Made by a program: the position numbers and the translations under genes. DNA of 64,000 nucleotides from Aliiroseovarius halocynthiae. Its GTDB lineage: Bacteria; Pseudomonadota; Alphaproteobacteria; Rhodobacterales; Rhodobacteraceae. This document shows, piece after piece, positions 16,775-25,556 of the stretch (position 1 is the first letter of the stretch; each line of letters starts with the position of its first letter). Under the pieces are notes generated by a model. It saw only the letters and a list, made by a program, of their open reading frames with translations, had not been told where the DNA came from and searched no databases. The DNA is taken from NCBI RefSeq assembly GCF_007004645.1, contig NZ_ML660019.1:1136437-1200436 (forward strand), read 5' to 3'.

Positions 16775-17887
16775 ATGGCGCCCAAGCGTCCCAAAGGTGC
16801 GGGCGTGTTCCCGAAAGCGGTAGTAGCCCCCGTGCCATCCCCCGTGGATCCGGCAAGCCTGTATGCGGCGCTGGACCTCGGTACAAATAGTTGTCGGATG
16901 CTGATTGCCCAGCCAAAGGGCAGTCAGTTTCACGTCGTGGACAGCTTCTCGAAATCGGTGCAGCTGGGCCGGGGGCTGGAAACGTCTGGTCGCCTAAGCC
17001 GTTCATCCATGGCGCGGACGATCCAAGCCCTGCGTATTTGCCGTAAAAAACTGATCAAACATGATGTGAAACGGATGCGACTTGTCGCGACCGAAGCCTG
17101 TCGTCGCGCCTCGAACGGTAAGAACTTCATGGCCAGTATCCGGCGCGAGACCGGGTTGGATCTGGAGATCATCAAGCCGGAAGAAGAAGCGCGTCTGGCC
17201 GTGGTGTCCTGCGCACCTTTGGTGTCCACCAAGACCGAACAGCTTTTGGTGGTGGATATCGGTGGCGGCTCGACCGAGCTTGTCTGGATCGACCTGTCGA
17301 AAGTTCCGCCGCTGGATCGTGCGCAATCCATTATGCGGATGGGACGCGGATTTTCGGGTGGTGTGGGCGATTTCCCGGCCGCCAGCGTGGTTGACTGGAT
17401 TTCGGTTCCATTGGGCGTGGCGACATTGCGCGAGATGTTTGACGATGTGGAAGACGATTCCGGGCGCTATGCGCTGATGTCGGTTCATTTCGAAGAACAG
17501 CTGGCCGATTTCAGCCCGTTCCACCATGAACCCCCGCGTGAAGGTTTTCAGATCATTGGCACCTCGGGCACGGTCACAACCGTGGCCGCGACCCACCTGG
17601 GCCTGCGTCGCTATGACAGGACCCGCGTTGATGGGCTGCGCATGACCTCGGAACAGATCGAGCGCGTGATCCAAGGGTATCTGGCGATGGGCCCCAAGGG
17701 GCGGCGCGTGAACTCGCATATCGGACGGGACCGGCAATCGCTGATCATGTCCGGCGCGGCGATTTTGCAGGCGCTTTTACGGGTCTGGCCGACAGATCGC
17801 TTGTCAGTTGCCGATCGTGGCCTTAGAGAAGGCATCCTTTATTCTCAAATGTCCTCGGACGGCGTGTTGGAAGGCGGACCTTTCTGA
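16775..17887 (+). CDS. Ppx/GppA exopolyphosphatase/pppGpp phosphohydrolase family protein
   Basis: 370 residues. ASKHA-fold phosphate loops: [15 protein letters not shown] (about 29-43), [15 protein letters not shown] and [20 protein letters not shown] also fits. The HD-type C-terminal domain of long Ppx proteins is absent, as in the short single-module group common in alphaproteobacteria. Removes terminal phosphate from polyphosphate or pppGpp. A GGAGGGCG site precedes the start. The stop overlaps the rlmE start (TGATG). Confidence 0.88.
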   Translation: MAPKRPKGAGVFPKAVVAPVPSPVDPASLYAALDLGTNSCRMLIAQPKGSQFHVVDSFSKSVQLGRGLETSGRLSRSSMARTIQALRICRKKLIKHDVKRMRLVATEACRRASNGKNFMASIRRETGLDLEIIKPEEEARLAVVSCAPLVSTKTEQLLVVDIGGGSTELVWIDLSKVPPLDRAQSIMRMGRGFSGGVGDFPAASVVDWISVPLGVATLREMFDDVEDDSGRYALMSVHFEEQLADFSPFHHEPPREGFQIIGTSGTVTTVAATHLGLRRYDRTRVDGLRMTSEQIERVIQGYLAMGPKGRRVNSHIGRDRQSLIMSGAAILQALLRVWPTDRLSVADRGLREGILYSQMSSDGVLEGGPF

Positions 17888-18648
17888 TGTCTCAAGACGG
17901 TGGTAACTCCGGCGGCTCCCAAGGGGGCGGCAATAAATATTCAAAACGGACGCGCAAAAGCTCGGGCCGGGGGCAGCGCGATCTGACTGTGAAGGTGAAA
18001 ACCGCACGGGGCCGTCGCAGTTCGTCGACACGTTGGTTGCAGCGCCAGTTGAATGACCCCTATGTGCAACGCGCTCAGGCCGAGGGCTATCGCGGTCGTG
18101 CGGCCTATAAGATCATGGAATTGGACGATAAATACCGGTTCCTTGTGAACGGCGCCCGCGTTGTTGACCTTGGCTGCGCGCCGGGGGGCTGGGCGCAGGT
18201 TGCCGTGCCCCGCATCAATGCACTGGGTGAGAAGTCTGGCAAACGCGTCGGCACCTATCTGGGCGTGGATTTGCAAGAGGTCGAACCTTTTGCAGGTGCC
18301 CGTTTCGAGCAGCTTGATTTCATGGACGAGGGTGCCGACCAAGTCGTGCGTGACTGGTTGGGCGGCAAAGCGGATGTGGTCATGTCCGATATGGCGGCGT
18401 CCAGTTCGGGCCATAAGCAGACCGACCATTTGCGGATCATCTCGCTGTGTGAAGCAGCCGCCTATTTCGCGTTCGACGTGCTGGATGAAGGTGGCACTTT
18501 CGTGGCGAAAGTGCTGGCCGGCGGGGCTGAAGGCGAGCTTCAGAAGCTGTTGAAGACAAAGTTCAACAAGGTGATGAACGTAAAACCGCCCTCAAGCCGC
18601 TCGGACAGTTCGGAAAAATTCGTGGTCGCGATGGACTATAAGGGCTAA
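17887..18648 (+). CDS. rlmE: 23S rRNA 2'-O-methyltransferase
   Basis: 253 residues. FtsJ/RlmE methylates U2552 of 23S rRNA using SAM. Visible: [14 protein letters not shown]-like motif with the first catalytic lysine ([16 protein letters not shown]), SAM loop [32 protein letters not shown] with the catalytic aspartate, [12 protein letters not shown] with the second lysine, and [15 protein letters not shown] with the glutamate. The N-terminal ~45 residues are Gly/Ser then Lys/Arg rich, a basic extension seen in alphaproteobacterial RlmE. Coupled to the Ppx gene. Confidence 0.93.
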   Translation: MSQDGGNSGGSQGGGNKYSKRTRKSSGRGQRDLTVKVKTARGRRSSSTRWLQRQLNDPYVQRAQAEGYRGRAAYKIMELDDKYRFLVNGARVVDLGCAPGGWAQVAVPRINALGEKSGKRVGTYLGVDLQEVEPFAGARFEQLDFMDEGADQVVRDWLGGKADVVMSDMAASSSGHKQTDHLRIISLCEAAAYFAFDVLDEGGTFVAKVLAGGAEGELQKLLKTKFNKVMNVKPPSSRSDSSEKFVVAMDYKG

Positions 18649-18732
18649 GCCAGATGCCGGGCCACGCGGCGCGTGCTGGCCTTAGCTTGTCGTCTTTTGA
18701 ACAGCCCCCTAAATCCCATCGTGACACAAAGT

Positions 18733-18745
18733 ATTCAAAATGAAT
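18733..18745. promoter_or_regulatory. Possible BetI-type inverted repeat upstream of betB
   Basis: ATTCA-AAA-TGAAT lies 46 bases before the betB start. BetI operators are also TTCA/TGAA repeats, but this one is short and no betI gene is in the window. Confidence 0.3.
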
Positions 18746-18790
18746 GTACCGCCCGTGCGCATCGCCGGGCGCAGATCTGAAAGGTGCAAC

Positions 18791-20245
18791 ATGCGCGCAC
18801 AACCTCAAGCCAGCCATTTCATCAATGGTGCCTATGTCGAAGACACGGCAGGTGCAGAAATCGATGTGATCTTCCCCGCCACCGGCGAGGTTATTGCAAA
18901 GCTGCATTCCGCAACCCCTGCAATCATCGAACAGGCCATCACATCGTCGTTGGCAGCGCAGGCGGACTGGGAAGCGATGACCGGAACCGAGCGTGGACGC
19001 ATTCTGCGCCGCGCTGCTGACATCATTCGCGAGCGCAACCACGACCTGTCGGTGCTTGAGACACTCGACACCGGTAAGCCGTATCAGGAAACCAGCGTTG
19101 CCGATGCGACCTCGGGTGCGGATGCGCTGGAGTATTTTGGCGGTTTGGCAGGGTCGCTGACAGGCGAACACATCCAGATGCCAGACGGGGATTTCGTCTA
19201 TACGCGCCGTGAAGCGCTTGGGGTTTGCGTTGGCATCGGCGCGTGGAACTATCCGACCCAGATCGCCTGCTGGAAAGCCGCACCTGCATTGGCCTGTGGC
19301 AACACATCGATCTTCAAACCCTCTGAAACCACACCGCTTTCTGCGTTGAAAGTGGCCGAGATCATGATCGAAGCGGGCGCGCCGGCGGGTATCTTCAATG
19401 TCATCCAAGGCTATGGTGATGTGGGCGCTGCGCTGGTCACCGACCCGCGTGTGGCCAAGGTTTCCCTGACCGGATCGGTGCCAACTGGCCGCAAGGTTTA
19501 TGCTGCCGCCGCAGAAGGCATGAAACATGTCACGATGGAGCTGGGCGGCAAGTCACCGATGATCGTCTTTGACGACGCCGATGTGGACAAAGCCGTCTCG
19601 GGCGCCATTCTGGGCAACTTCTATTCGTCGGGGCAGGTCTGTTCGAACGGCACGCGCGTGTTTGTGCAGAAAGGCATCAAGGAAGCGTTTTTGAAGCGCC
19701 TTTCTGAGCGTCTGGAGGGCGCTGTGATTGGCGATCCGCTGGACCCCGAAACATCGTTCGGACCGATGGTCAGTGAAGGGCAGATGAATATCGTTATGAA
19801 CTATATCGAGAAGGGCAAGGAAGAGGGCGCGCGTCTGGCCTTCGGCGGTGCCCGCATCGACGGCGACGGGTTCTATCTGCAGCCCACGGTCTTTGCGGAT
19901 GTGACTGACGATATGACGATCGCCCGTGAAGAGATCTTTGGGCCAGTCATGTCGGTTCTGGATTTCGAGGACGAAGACGAGGTGATGGCCCGGGCCAATG
20001 ACACCGAATTCGGTCTGGCCGCTGGTGTGTTCACCAACGACTTGACCCGCGCGCACCGCGTGGTTGCCGGGTTCGAGGCAGGCACCTGCTTTATCAACAC
20101 TTATAATGATGCGCCGGTTGAGGCGCCGTTTGGTGGCTCCAAAGCTTCGGGCGTCGGGCGTGAAAACTCGAAAGCAGCGATCGAACATTACTCCGAGCTG
20201 AAGACTGTTTATGTGCGTTTGAGTGATCTGGAAGCGCCGTTCTAA
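18791..20245 (+). CDS. betB: Betaine aldehyde dehydrogenase
   Basis: 484 residues, the standard BetB length. It oxidises betaine aldehyde to glycine betaine with NAD(P)+. Seen are [21 protein letters not shown] (cofactor), [12 protein letters not shown] with the general-base glutamate, and [18 protein letters not shown] with the catalytic cysteine; [13 protein letters not shown] and [20 protein letters not shown] match BetB rather than other ALDHs. The start at 18791 has AAAGGTG upstream. It stands without betA, betI or betC, which must lie elsewhere. Confidence 0.9.
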   Translation: MRAQPQASHFINGAYVEDTAGAEIDVIFPATGEVIAKLHSATPAIIEQAITSSLAAQADWEAMTGTERGRILRRAADIIRERNHDLSVLETLDTGKPYQETSVADATSGADALEYFGGLAGSLTGEHIQMPDGDFVYTRREALGVCVGIGAWNYPTQIACWKAAPALACGNTSIFKPSETTPLSALKVAEIMIEAGAPAGIFNVIQGYGDVGAALVTDPRVAKVSLTGSVPTGRKVYAAAAEGMKHVTMELGGKSPMIVFDDADVDKAVSGAILGNFYSSGQVCSNGTRVFVQKGIKEAFLKRLSERLEGAVIGDPLDPETSFGPMVSEGQMNIVMNYIEKGKEEGARLAFGGARIDGDGFYLQPTVFADVTDDMTIAREEIFGPVMSVLDFEDEDEVMARANDTEFGLAAGVFTNDLTRAHRVVAGFEAGTCFINTYNDAPVEAPFGGSKASGVGRENSKAAIEHYSELKTVYVRLSDLEAPF

Positions 20246-20261
20246 GCTACAATAGCGGGGT

Positions 20262-20320
20262 GAGGGGCGTTGCCCCTCGCGCATGCGCGCTCACCCCAGG
20301 ATATTTTGAACAAGAAAAAG
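20262..20320 (+). repeat. Hairpin + AGGATATTT/ACAAGAAAA dispersed element, copy 1
   Basis: Hairpin GAGGGGC-GTT-GCCCCTC (20262-20278), then the self-complementary GCGCATGCGC, then the 23-base motif at 20298-20320 (AGGATATTT, TGAA, CAAGAAAAAG). Follows betB (plus) and faces the end of iolB (minus). Confidence 0.8.
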
Positions 20321-20391
20321 TGCGCAGCTATTGGTTGCGCGTTTTTTGTGGGTGTATCGGAGTGGTTGGTTACTGGAGGACGGGCCTGTTG

Positions 20392-21198
20392 TCAGGCGTC
20401 GCGTTCTGCGATTTGCTTGACCTCGGGCGCCAGTTCGAACCGCCATTTGCGCAGCGGGCCTGCCATGACGTTCAAATAATACATCTCGAACCCATAAGGT
20501 GCGCCGCAGGGGTGGTGGCCCTTGGGCACGCAAACAACATCGCCATCAGAAACAGCCATCGTTTCATCCAAGGATCCGTCGTCAGTATAGACGCGCTGTA
20601 TGCCAAACCCATCCGCCGGGTTCAGTCGGTGGTAATAGGTTTCTTCCAGATAGGTGATGTGCGGGTAGTCGTCTTCGTCATGCCGATGGCTGGGGTACGA
20701 GGACCAGTTGCCCGCAGGCGTGAATACCTCGGTCACCAGCAGGCTGTCGCAGAAATCTTCTGCCTCCATCGCGATGTTGTTGATGTAGCGTGTATTTGCG
20801 CCAGTTCCGCGTTGGGTCAGGGTGATCCCGTCCGGGCCGATTTTGCGGGCAGGATGACCACCTTTGCCCGGGGCCGCGCAGACGGCGATCACGCAATCCG
20901 TCTGGGCCGCGACCTGCCAGTCGCTGCCATTGGGCAGATACAGGCTGTGGGGCGGGGTCTTTTCGAACACGTTCATGCGGTCGCCCAAAACACCCCAATC
21001 CTGCCCTGCACCGGTGATTGCGGCCTTGCCTTCGACCATGACCAGAATGACCTCATTCTCGCCAGTGGCGTCGGACACGCTGTCGCCCGCCTTCAGCTTG
21101 TGAAGGCCAAACCCGACATAGGTCCAGTCCGCGCTTTCGGGCGTGATGTCATGGACCTTGCCATTGGACCGGATGGGTTTGTGCAGTAGCTTTGACAT
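20392..21198 (-). CDS. iolB: 5-deoxy-glucuronate isomerase
   Basis: 268 residues, bicupin fold. Converts 5-deoxy-glucuronate to 5-dehydro-2-deoxy-gluconate in myo-inositol breakdown. Metal/substrate region visible as SSYPSHRHDEDDYPHITYLE followed by ETYYHRL, then VPKGHHPCGAPYGFEMYYLN and the end MAGPLRKWRFELAPEV. AAAGGAC lies before the ATG at 21198. Last gene of the minus-strand inositol operon. Confidence 0.92.
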   Translation of the reverse strand: MSKLLHKPIRSNGKVHDITPESADWTYVGFGLHKLKAGDSVSDATGENEVILVMVEGKAAITGAGQDWGVLGDRMNVFEKTPPHSLYLPNGSDWQVAAQTDCVIAVCAAPGKGGHPARKIGPDGITLTQRGTGANTRYINNIAMEAEDFCDSLLVTEVFTPAGNWSSYPSHRHDEDDYPHITYLEETYYHRLNPADGFGIQRVYTDDGSLDETMAVSDGDVVCVPKGHHPCGAPYGFEMYYLNVMAGPLRKWRFELAPEVKQIAERDA

Positions 21199-21251
21199 GA
21201 CGTGTCCTTTAAATTACGAGTGCCCGCCGAGATCCCCGGCGGGCAAAGCTT

Positions 21252-22427
21252 TTATGCCGATTGCCTGATTTGCAAGGCTAGCAGATCGTTGTGCAGCTTG
21301 TCTGTGGCCCATTGCTCGGCAACCGCTTGGCGCAGGATGTCGGCCTGCGTTTGCGGGGCATTGCCTCCGACGGGCGGATCCGTGTCCAGATTGGTCGGAA
21401 AGGAATACCCCTCGGCCGTGGCGGCGATTGCGGCTTGCAGGTCCGGCGCGCTGAGCGTGTCCTCCAGCCCCAACAGGGCCGGGAAGATCGCATTGGCCAT
21501 CGCCTGCCGATCCACGCTTTCCATGGCGCGCCCGAAGGCAGACGAGATCTGGACCAGATTGGCCATACGCTCGATGTCTTCGGTACGGTTTTCGCCTGCT
21601 GCGTGGAAGAGCGCGGGGTTGAAGAACACAGCGTCGCCTTTTTCCAGCGGTAATTGGATGCAGGCCTCTTCGAAATATCCGGCAAAGGCCGGATCGTGAA
21701 AGGCCAGATAGCCCGGCCCATAGCTTTGCGAGAACGGCAACAGTTTGGTCGGCCCGCTGTCGACCGGCATGTCGCAATGGGCAATCGCGCCTTGCAGGGT
21801 CAGGCTTGCAGTCAGCAGATGCGCGTGGGCGGGGAAACGGGCTGCGACCTCGGCGCTTTGGAAGCCAAGATGATAGTCCCGATGCGCCTGCTGCGCTTTG
21901 CCACCGGGACGTACCTGATTGACCTGCGCAGTCATCTGATAATGCGGCCCTAGCCAAGCTTCACAGGCCGCGGCAATGGTGGCGTTTCCAAAATACAGCG
22001 CAAAGCCTTCCGGGTCGCGCAAACAGTGCTTTTGCAGCGCATTCCAGATCCGATCATTGGCCCCAGCTGCCGCGAAGTGATCCCCTTCGCCCGAGCCGCT
22101 GGCCCGTTCGTCGGCGATGATGGCGCGGAACACCCGGGTCGCGCGGTCGATCACCGCAGTGTCTGCATAGGCCGATTTCAGGACGATAACACCGGCACTT
22201 TGTCCCAGTACTTTGCCCCATTCGGTCAGCAATCTTTGACGCGCATCCGCATCGGCCAGCGACAGCCGCAGTGCATTCATATCATAGATCGGAACATTCT
22301 TCTGAACATCCGCGGCATAGGGCACCATGTCAGGCGTAAGGCTTTGTGAGGTCAGCACCTTGAACTCGTCCAGATCGCAGGACTCGCGATCAAAATAAGG
22401 GATATATCCAAGTTCAGTATCTACCAT
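21252..22427 (-). CDS. Phytanoyl-CoA dioxygenase (PhyH) family protein in the inositol cluster
   Basis: 391 residues. Fe(II)/2-oxoglutarate dioxygenase fold: the iron motif is in QQAHRDYHLGF (H-x-D), the distal histidine in NPALFHAAGENRT, followed by an arginine for 2-oxoglutarate in ERMANLVQIS. SGPTKLLPFSQSYGPGYLAF is typical of PhyH. GGAGG precedes the ATG at 22427; the longer frame to 22463 was rejected. It sits between iolE and iolB, so it may hydroxylate an inositol-related compound such as a methylated or phosphorylated inositol. Substrate unknown; name reflects fold only. Confidence 0.82.
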   Translation of the reverse strand: MVDTELGYIPYFDRESCDLDEFKVLTSQSLTPDMVPYAADVQKNVPIYDMNALRLSLADADARQRLLTEWGKVLGQSAGVIVLKSAYADTAVIDRATRVFRAIIADERASGSGEGDHFAAAGANDRIWNALQKHCLRDPEGFALYFGNATIAAACEAWLGPHYQMTAQVNQVRPGGKAQQAHRDYHLGFQSAEVAARFPAHAHLLTASLTLQGAIAHCDMPVDSGPTKLLPFSQSYGPGYLAFHDPAFAGYFEEACIQLPLEKGDAVFFNPALFHAAGENRTEDIERMANLVQISSAFGRAMESVDRQAMANAIFPALLGLEDTLSAPDLQAAIAATAEGYSFPTNLDTDPPVGGNAPQTQADILRQAVAEQWATDKLHNDLLALQIRQSA

Positions 22428-22477
22428 GATAACCTCCATTGTCATGGTTGGTGTTGACCCCAAATGGGGCAGCGAAA

Positions 22478-23383
22478 TCAGGTCTGGATGGTCAGGCCAG
22501 ACGCAGAGCAGATCGTCTTGATATGTTCATATCCAAGCTTTGAGTACGCATATGGGTTGGCCTTGGCCGGGTCCTGTTCGGCCTCGACAACAATCCAGCC
22601 CTGATAGTCGATCGCCGCCAGCTTGTCGGTCACGGCCTGAAAGTCGATACATCCTTCGGGATCGCCGGGCACTGTGAAGGCGCCCGCCACGACGGCATCA
22701 AGGAAGCTTTTGTTGTCAGTGCGGATCATCGCGGTCACATCCGGGCGGACGTCCTTGTAATGCACGTGCCGCACCCGATGCCCCCATTTGTCCAATGTGC
22801 TCAACACGTCTGCACCGCCGAACTGCAAATGGCCCGTGTCGAACAGAAGCGTGACCTCGTCCGAGCTGCCCTCCATCAGCCAATCCACATCATGCTGATC
22901 TTCGATCATCGACCCCATATGGTGGTGATAGGCCAGAACCATGCCCTGATCGGCCATCCATTTTGCCAATTCGGACAGCTTCGCAGCATAGGCCGTGATC
23001 TCGTCACGTGTCAGCTTTGGGCGGTTGTTGACGGGCGTGGTCAGATCACCCTGAACCGTATTGGAACACTCGGCATAGACAAGCGCGGGGCTGTCCAAAG
23101 CGACGAACTGGTCGACCTGCTGGCGCACTGCGTCGATTTCGTCGGCGACGCTATTCACCATCAGATTGCCCGAGCACCAGCCGCCACACAGCGCGATGTC
23201 ATTCGCGGCCAGATAGCGGCGCAGACCTTCAGTATCTTGCGGCATGCGGCGTCCGCGTTCGACACCGGTATAGCCGATCTGACGGGCTTCCTGAAGAGCT
23301 TGCTCCATGCTGTAAGCCGCTGTCAGGTCGGGCAAGTCATCGTTTTGCCACGCGATGGGGGAGATGCCGATTTTCACGCTCAT
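22478..23383 (-). CDS. iolE: Myo-inosose-2 dehydratase
   Basis: 301 residues, xylose-isomerase-like TIM barrel. Dehydrates 2-keto-myo-inositol. Starts MSVKIGISPIAWQNDDLPDL, an IolE hallmark; later YHHHMGSMIEDQHDVDWLM, LLFDTGHLQFGGAD, HVHYKDVRPDV and GWIVVEAEQDPAKANPYAYS provide metal ligands and typical text. AAGG precedes the ATG at 23383; the extra 53 residues of the longer frame overlap iolG and were rejected. Confidence 0.93.
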   Translation of the reverse strand: MSVKIGISPIAWQNDDLPDLTAAYSMEQALQEARQIGYTGVERGRRMPQDTEGLRRYLAANDIALCGGWCSGNLMVNSVADEIDAVRQQVDQFVALDSPALVYAECSNTVQGDLTTPVNNRPKLTRDEITAYAAKLSELAKWMADQGMVLAYHHHMGSMIEDQHDVDWLMEGSSDEVTLLFDTGHLQFGGADVLSTLDKWGHRVRHVHYKDVRPDVTAMIRTDNKSFLDAVVAGAFTVPGDPEGCIDFQAVTDKLAAIDYQGWIVVEAEQDPAKANPYAYSKLGYEHIKTICSASGLTIQT

Positions 23384-23397
23384 GGGCTTGCCTTTAC

Positions 23398-24399
23398 TTA
23401 GTCCAGATCCGACAGGCGTACCGGTGCGCCGGTCGCCAATGATCGCGTTGCGGCCTCGGCCATTGCAAGCGCATTTACCCCGTCTTGCAGGCTGACGGGG
23501 ATATCGGCCTTGCCGGTGGCGGCGTCCACAAATGCGCTCCATTCCGCTTTATAGGCGGGCATATAGCGTTCGAGGAAGAAATAGGTGGGCTTGGCCCCGA
23601 TCACGCCGTCTGCCGTTGATTTTACCACCGTGTTTTCCAGCACATTTTGCGCCTGCAACATGCCTTTGGCCCCTAGAACCTCGATCCGCTGGTCATAGCC
23701 AAAGGCGGCGCGGCGCGAGTTCTTGATCACCGCGATCCGGCCATCCGCATAGGTCAGGGTCGCAACGGCGGTGTCTACGTCGCCCGCATCTCCAATTGCG
23801 GGATCAACGATGGCGCTGCCTGTCGCCATAATGGTTTGGGGCAGGGCGCCCATGATGAAGTTTGCCATGTCAAAGTCGTGGATCATCATGTCGCGAAACA
23901 ACCCGCCGGAGACTTTGATGTATTCGATTGGCGGCGGGGCCGGGTCGAACGAGGTGATGGCGAGGAGTTCTGACTTGCCAATTTCACCTGCGTCTAACGC
24001 GGCTTTCAAATGCCCAAAATTTGGATCAAAGCGACGGTTGAACCCAACCATGACGGGCTGCCCGCTGTCTTTGGTGGCGTTTAGACAAGCGCGTGCACGA
24101 TCAAGGCTTAGGTCCACGGGTTTTTCACAGAAGACGGCTTTGCCGGCGGCAGTTGCGGCTTCGATCAGGTCCGAATGGGTGTCGGTGGGCGTCGCGATGA
24201 CCACTGCATCAATATTGGGGTCCTGCAGGATGTCGTCTGACGTGGCCGTGGCAACGCCATATTGCGAAGCTAGCTTTTCAGCGTTTTCTGCGAACGCGTC
24301 CGAAATCGCCACAAGTGCGCTGTCACGGTGTGCGGTGATTGCGGCAGCGTGGACAATGCCAATGCGTCCCGCGCCAAGAAGTCCGATACGAAGCATCAT
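23398..24399 (-). CDS. iolG: Inositol 2-dehydrogenase
   Basis: 333 residues. NAD-dependent GFO/IDH/MocA family: Rossmann motif IGLLGAGRIG at the N-terminus, catalytic lysine in AVFCEKPVDLSL, MVGFNRRFDPNF, and RDMMIHDFDMANFIMG with the conserved aspartate/histidine. Oxidises myo-inositol to 2-keto-myo-inositol. Two ATGs (24399, 24396) follow a GGGGGG site; the first is used. First gene of the iol operon, with the LacI gene divergent and two operators between. Confidence 0.92.
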   Translation of the reverse strand: MMLRIGLLGAGRIGIVHAAAITAHRDSALVAISDAFAENAEKLASQYGVATATSDDILQDPNIDAVVIATPTDTHSDLIEAATAAGKAVFCEKPVDLSLDRARACLNATKDSGQPVMVGFNRRFDPNFGHLKAALDAGEIGKSELLAITSFDPAPPPIEYIKVSGGLFRDMMIHDFDMANFIMGALPQTIMATGSAIVDPAIGDAGDVDTAVATLTYADGRIAVIKNSRRAAFGYDQRIEVLGAKGMLQAQNVLENTVVKSTADGVIGAKPTYFFLERYMPAYKAEWSAFVDAATGKADIPVSLQDGVNALAMAEAATRSLATGAPVRLSDLD

Positions 24400-24442
24400 G
24401 TCCCCCCAAGGAATCTGTCATTTGCCATACGATGCCGCGTTG

Positions 24443-24479
24443 TGCACGCGCGTGCAATCAAAATGTGCACGCGCGTGCA
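24443..24479. promoter_or_regulatory. Two identical 14-bp LacI-type operators in the iol promoter
   Basis: TGCACGCGCGTGCA occurs at 24443-24456 and again at 24466-24479, each a perfect palindrome, each preceded by TG and followed by A. Centres are 23 bp apart, about two helical turns, allowing cooperative binding on one face. CpG-centred, as LacI-family sites are. They lie between iolG and the LacI gene. Confidence 0.85.
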
Positions 24480-24536
24480 AAGTGCTGGTGCAGTAAGGCT
24501 CGGCACGTTAGACAGAAGGGAACAAGAAGGGGCGTC

Positions 24537-25550
24537 ATGGCATCCACTCCTAAATCCAAACCGGCCACGGCCGAAGATGTGGCTGAACTGGCCGGTGTAT
24601 CGCGATGGACGGTTAATCGTGCGTTCAAAAAGGATGCCTCGATTTCGAAGCGCACATTGGATCGGGTGATGAAGGCGGCGGCGCGGCTGGACTATGCTCC
24701 GGATCTTTTGGCAGCCAGTCTCGCCTCAGATCGCAGCAATCTGGTGTCGCTTCTGATCGATGATTTTGCCAATCCGCATAAGCTTGTGATGCTCGAAGCA
24801 CTGACGCGTGTTTTGGGGGCGCATGGGTTGGATGTGTTGTTGGTAAACACTGCCAGCCAGAAAGATACACAGGATGCCCTGCGCACAGCGCGACAGCGGC
24901 GGGTGGATGCTGCTGTGTTGATTGGCAGTCAGTTAAGTGACGACCTGATTGCGCAAGCGAAAGGTACGGATCACATTGGAAAACTGATTGTTTTCGCACG
25001 CTTGTCGTCAGAAGTTCAGGCGGTTTCGATTTGTGTGGATGATCGATCAGCAATGGCTGTTATGACAGATCACGTCTTGTCTGGCGGGTATAGTCGACCT
25101 CTCTTTTTGGCCGGTCCTCAGACACGGTCTGCCCATTTGTTACGCCAGCAGACCTTCGTTGAAGGTTGGCAGTCCGCAACGGGATTTAGGCCAGAAGATC
25201 ACGTGGTGGGGTCGTATGATCCAAGACAGGCATATCGGCAAGTCACCTCGTTTCTGAAGGGCTGCCCGGAAGACAGCTGGCCGGATGTGATCGTGTGCGA
25301 AAATGACGCCTTGGCCGTTGGCACGATTGATGCTTTGCGCCACGAGTTTGGTCGAAATGTTCCGGGCGATTTGGCGGTAACGGGCTTTGACGATACGCCT
25401 CAGGCGGCGGATCAAAGCTATCAATTGACGACGTATCGCCAACCCATAAGCGCCATGGCAGAGGCTTTGGCACAGGTCGTTTTGGGGCAACGTGACGAGG
25501 TTGGGCTGGATAGGTTCACTGGCGAGTTGGTCATCCGCCGCTCGGCGTGA
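24537..25550 (+). CDS. LacI-family transcriptional regulator of the inositol genes
   Basis: 337 residues from the ATG at 24537, preceded by AAGAAGG. N-terminal helix-turn-helix: ATAEDVAELAGVSRWTVNRA, with the hinge LDYAPDLLAASLAS, then the periplasmic-binding-protein-like sensor domain (LVSLLIDDFANPHK, VSICVDDRSAM, PDVIVCENDALAVGTIDAL, VTGFDDTPQA). The recognition helix has TVNRAF where TVSRVL is usual. The earlier in-frame ATG would place the operators inside the gene. Very likely represses iolG and itself. Confidence 0.9.
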   Translation: MASTPKSKPATAEDVAELAGVSRWTVNRAFKKDASISKRTLDRVMKAAARLDYAPDLLAASLASDRSNLVSLLIDDFANPHKLVMLEALTRVLGAHGLDVLLVNTASQKDTQDALRTARQRRVDAAVLIGSQLSDDLIAQAKGTDHIGKLIVFARLSSEVQAVSICVDDRSAMAVMTDHVLSGGYSRPLFLAGPQTRSAHLLRQQTFVEGWQSATGFRPEDHVVGSYDPRQAYRQVTSFLKGCPEDSWPDVIVCENDALAVGTIDALRHEFGRNVPGDLAVTGFDDTPQAADQSYQLTTYRQPISAMAEALAQVVLGQRDEVGLDRFTGELVIRRSA

Positions 25551-25556
25551 CGCTGG

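Noticed and set aside
18733-18745. Firm BetI operator
   Set aside because: Only five-base arms; kept as a weak regulatory candidate and not as a finding.
20260-21189. 309-residue plus frame across betB 3' end and iolB
   Set aside because: Shadow of iolB; begins inside the dispersed repeat element.
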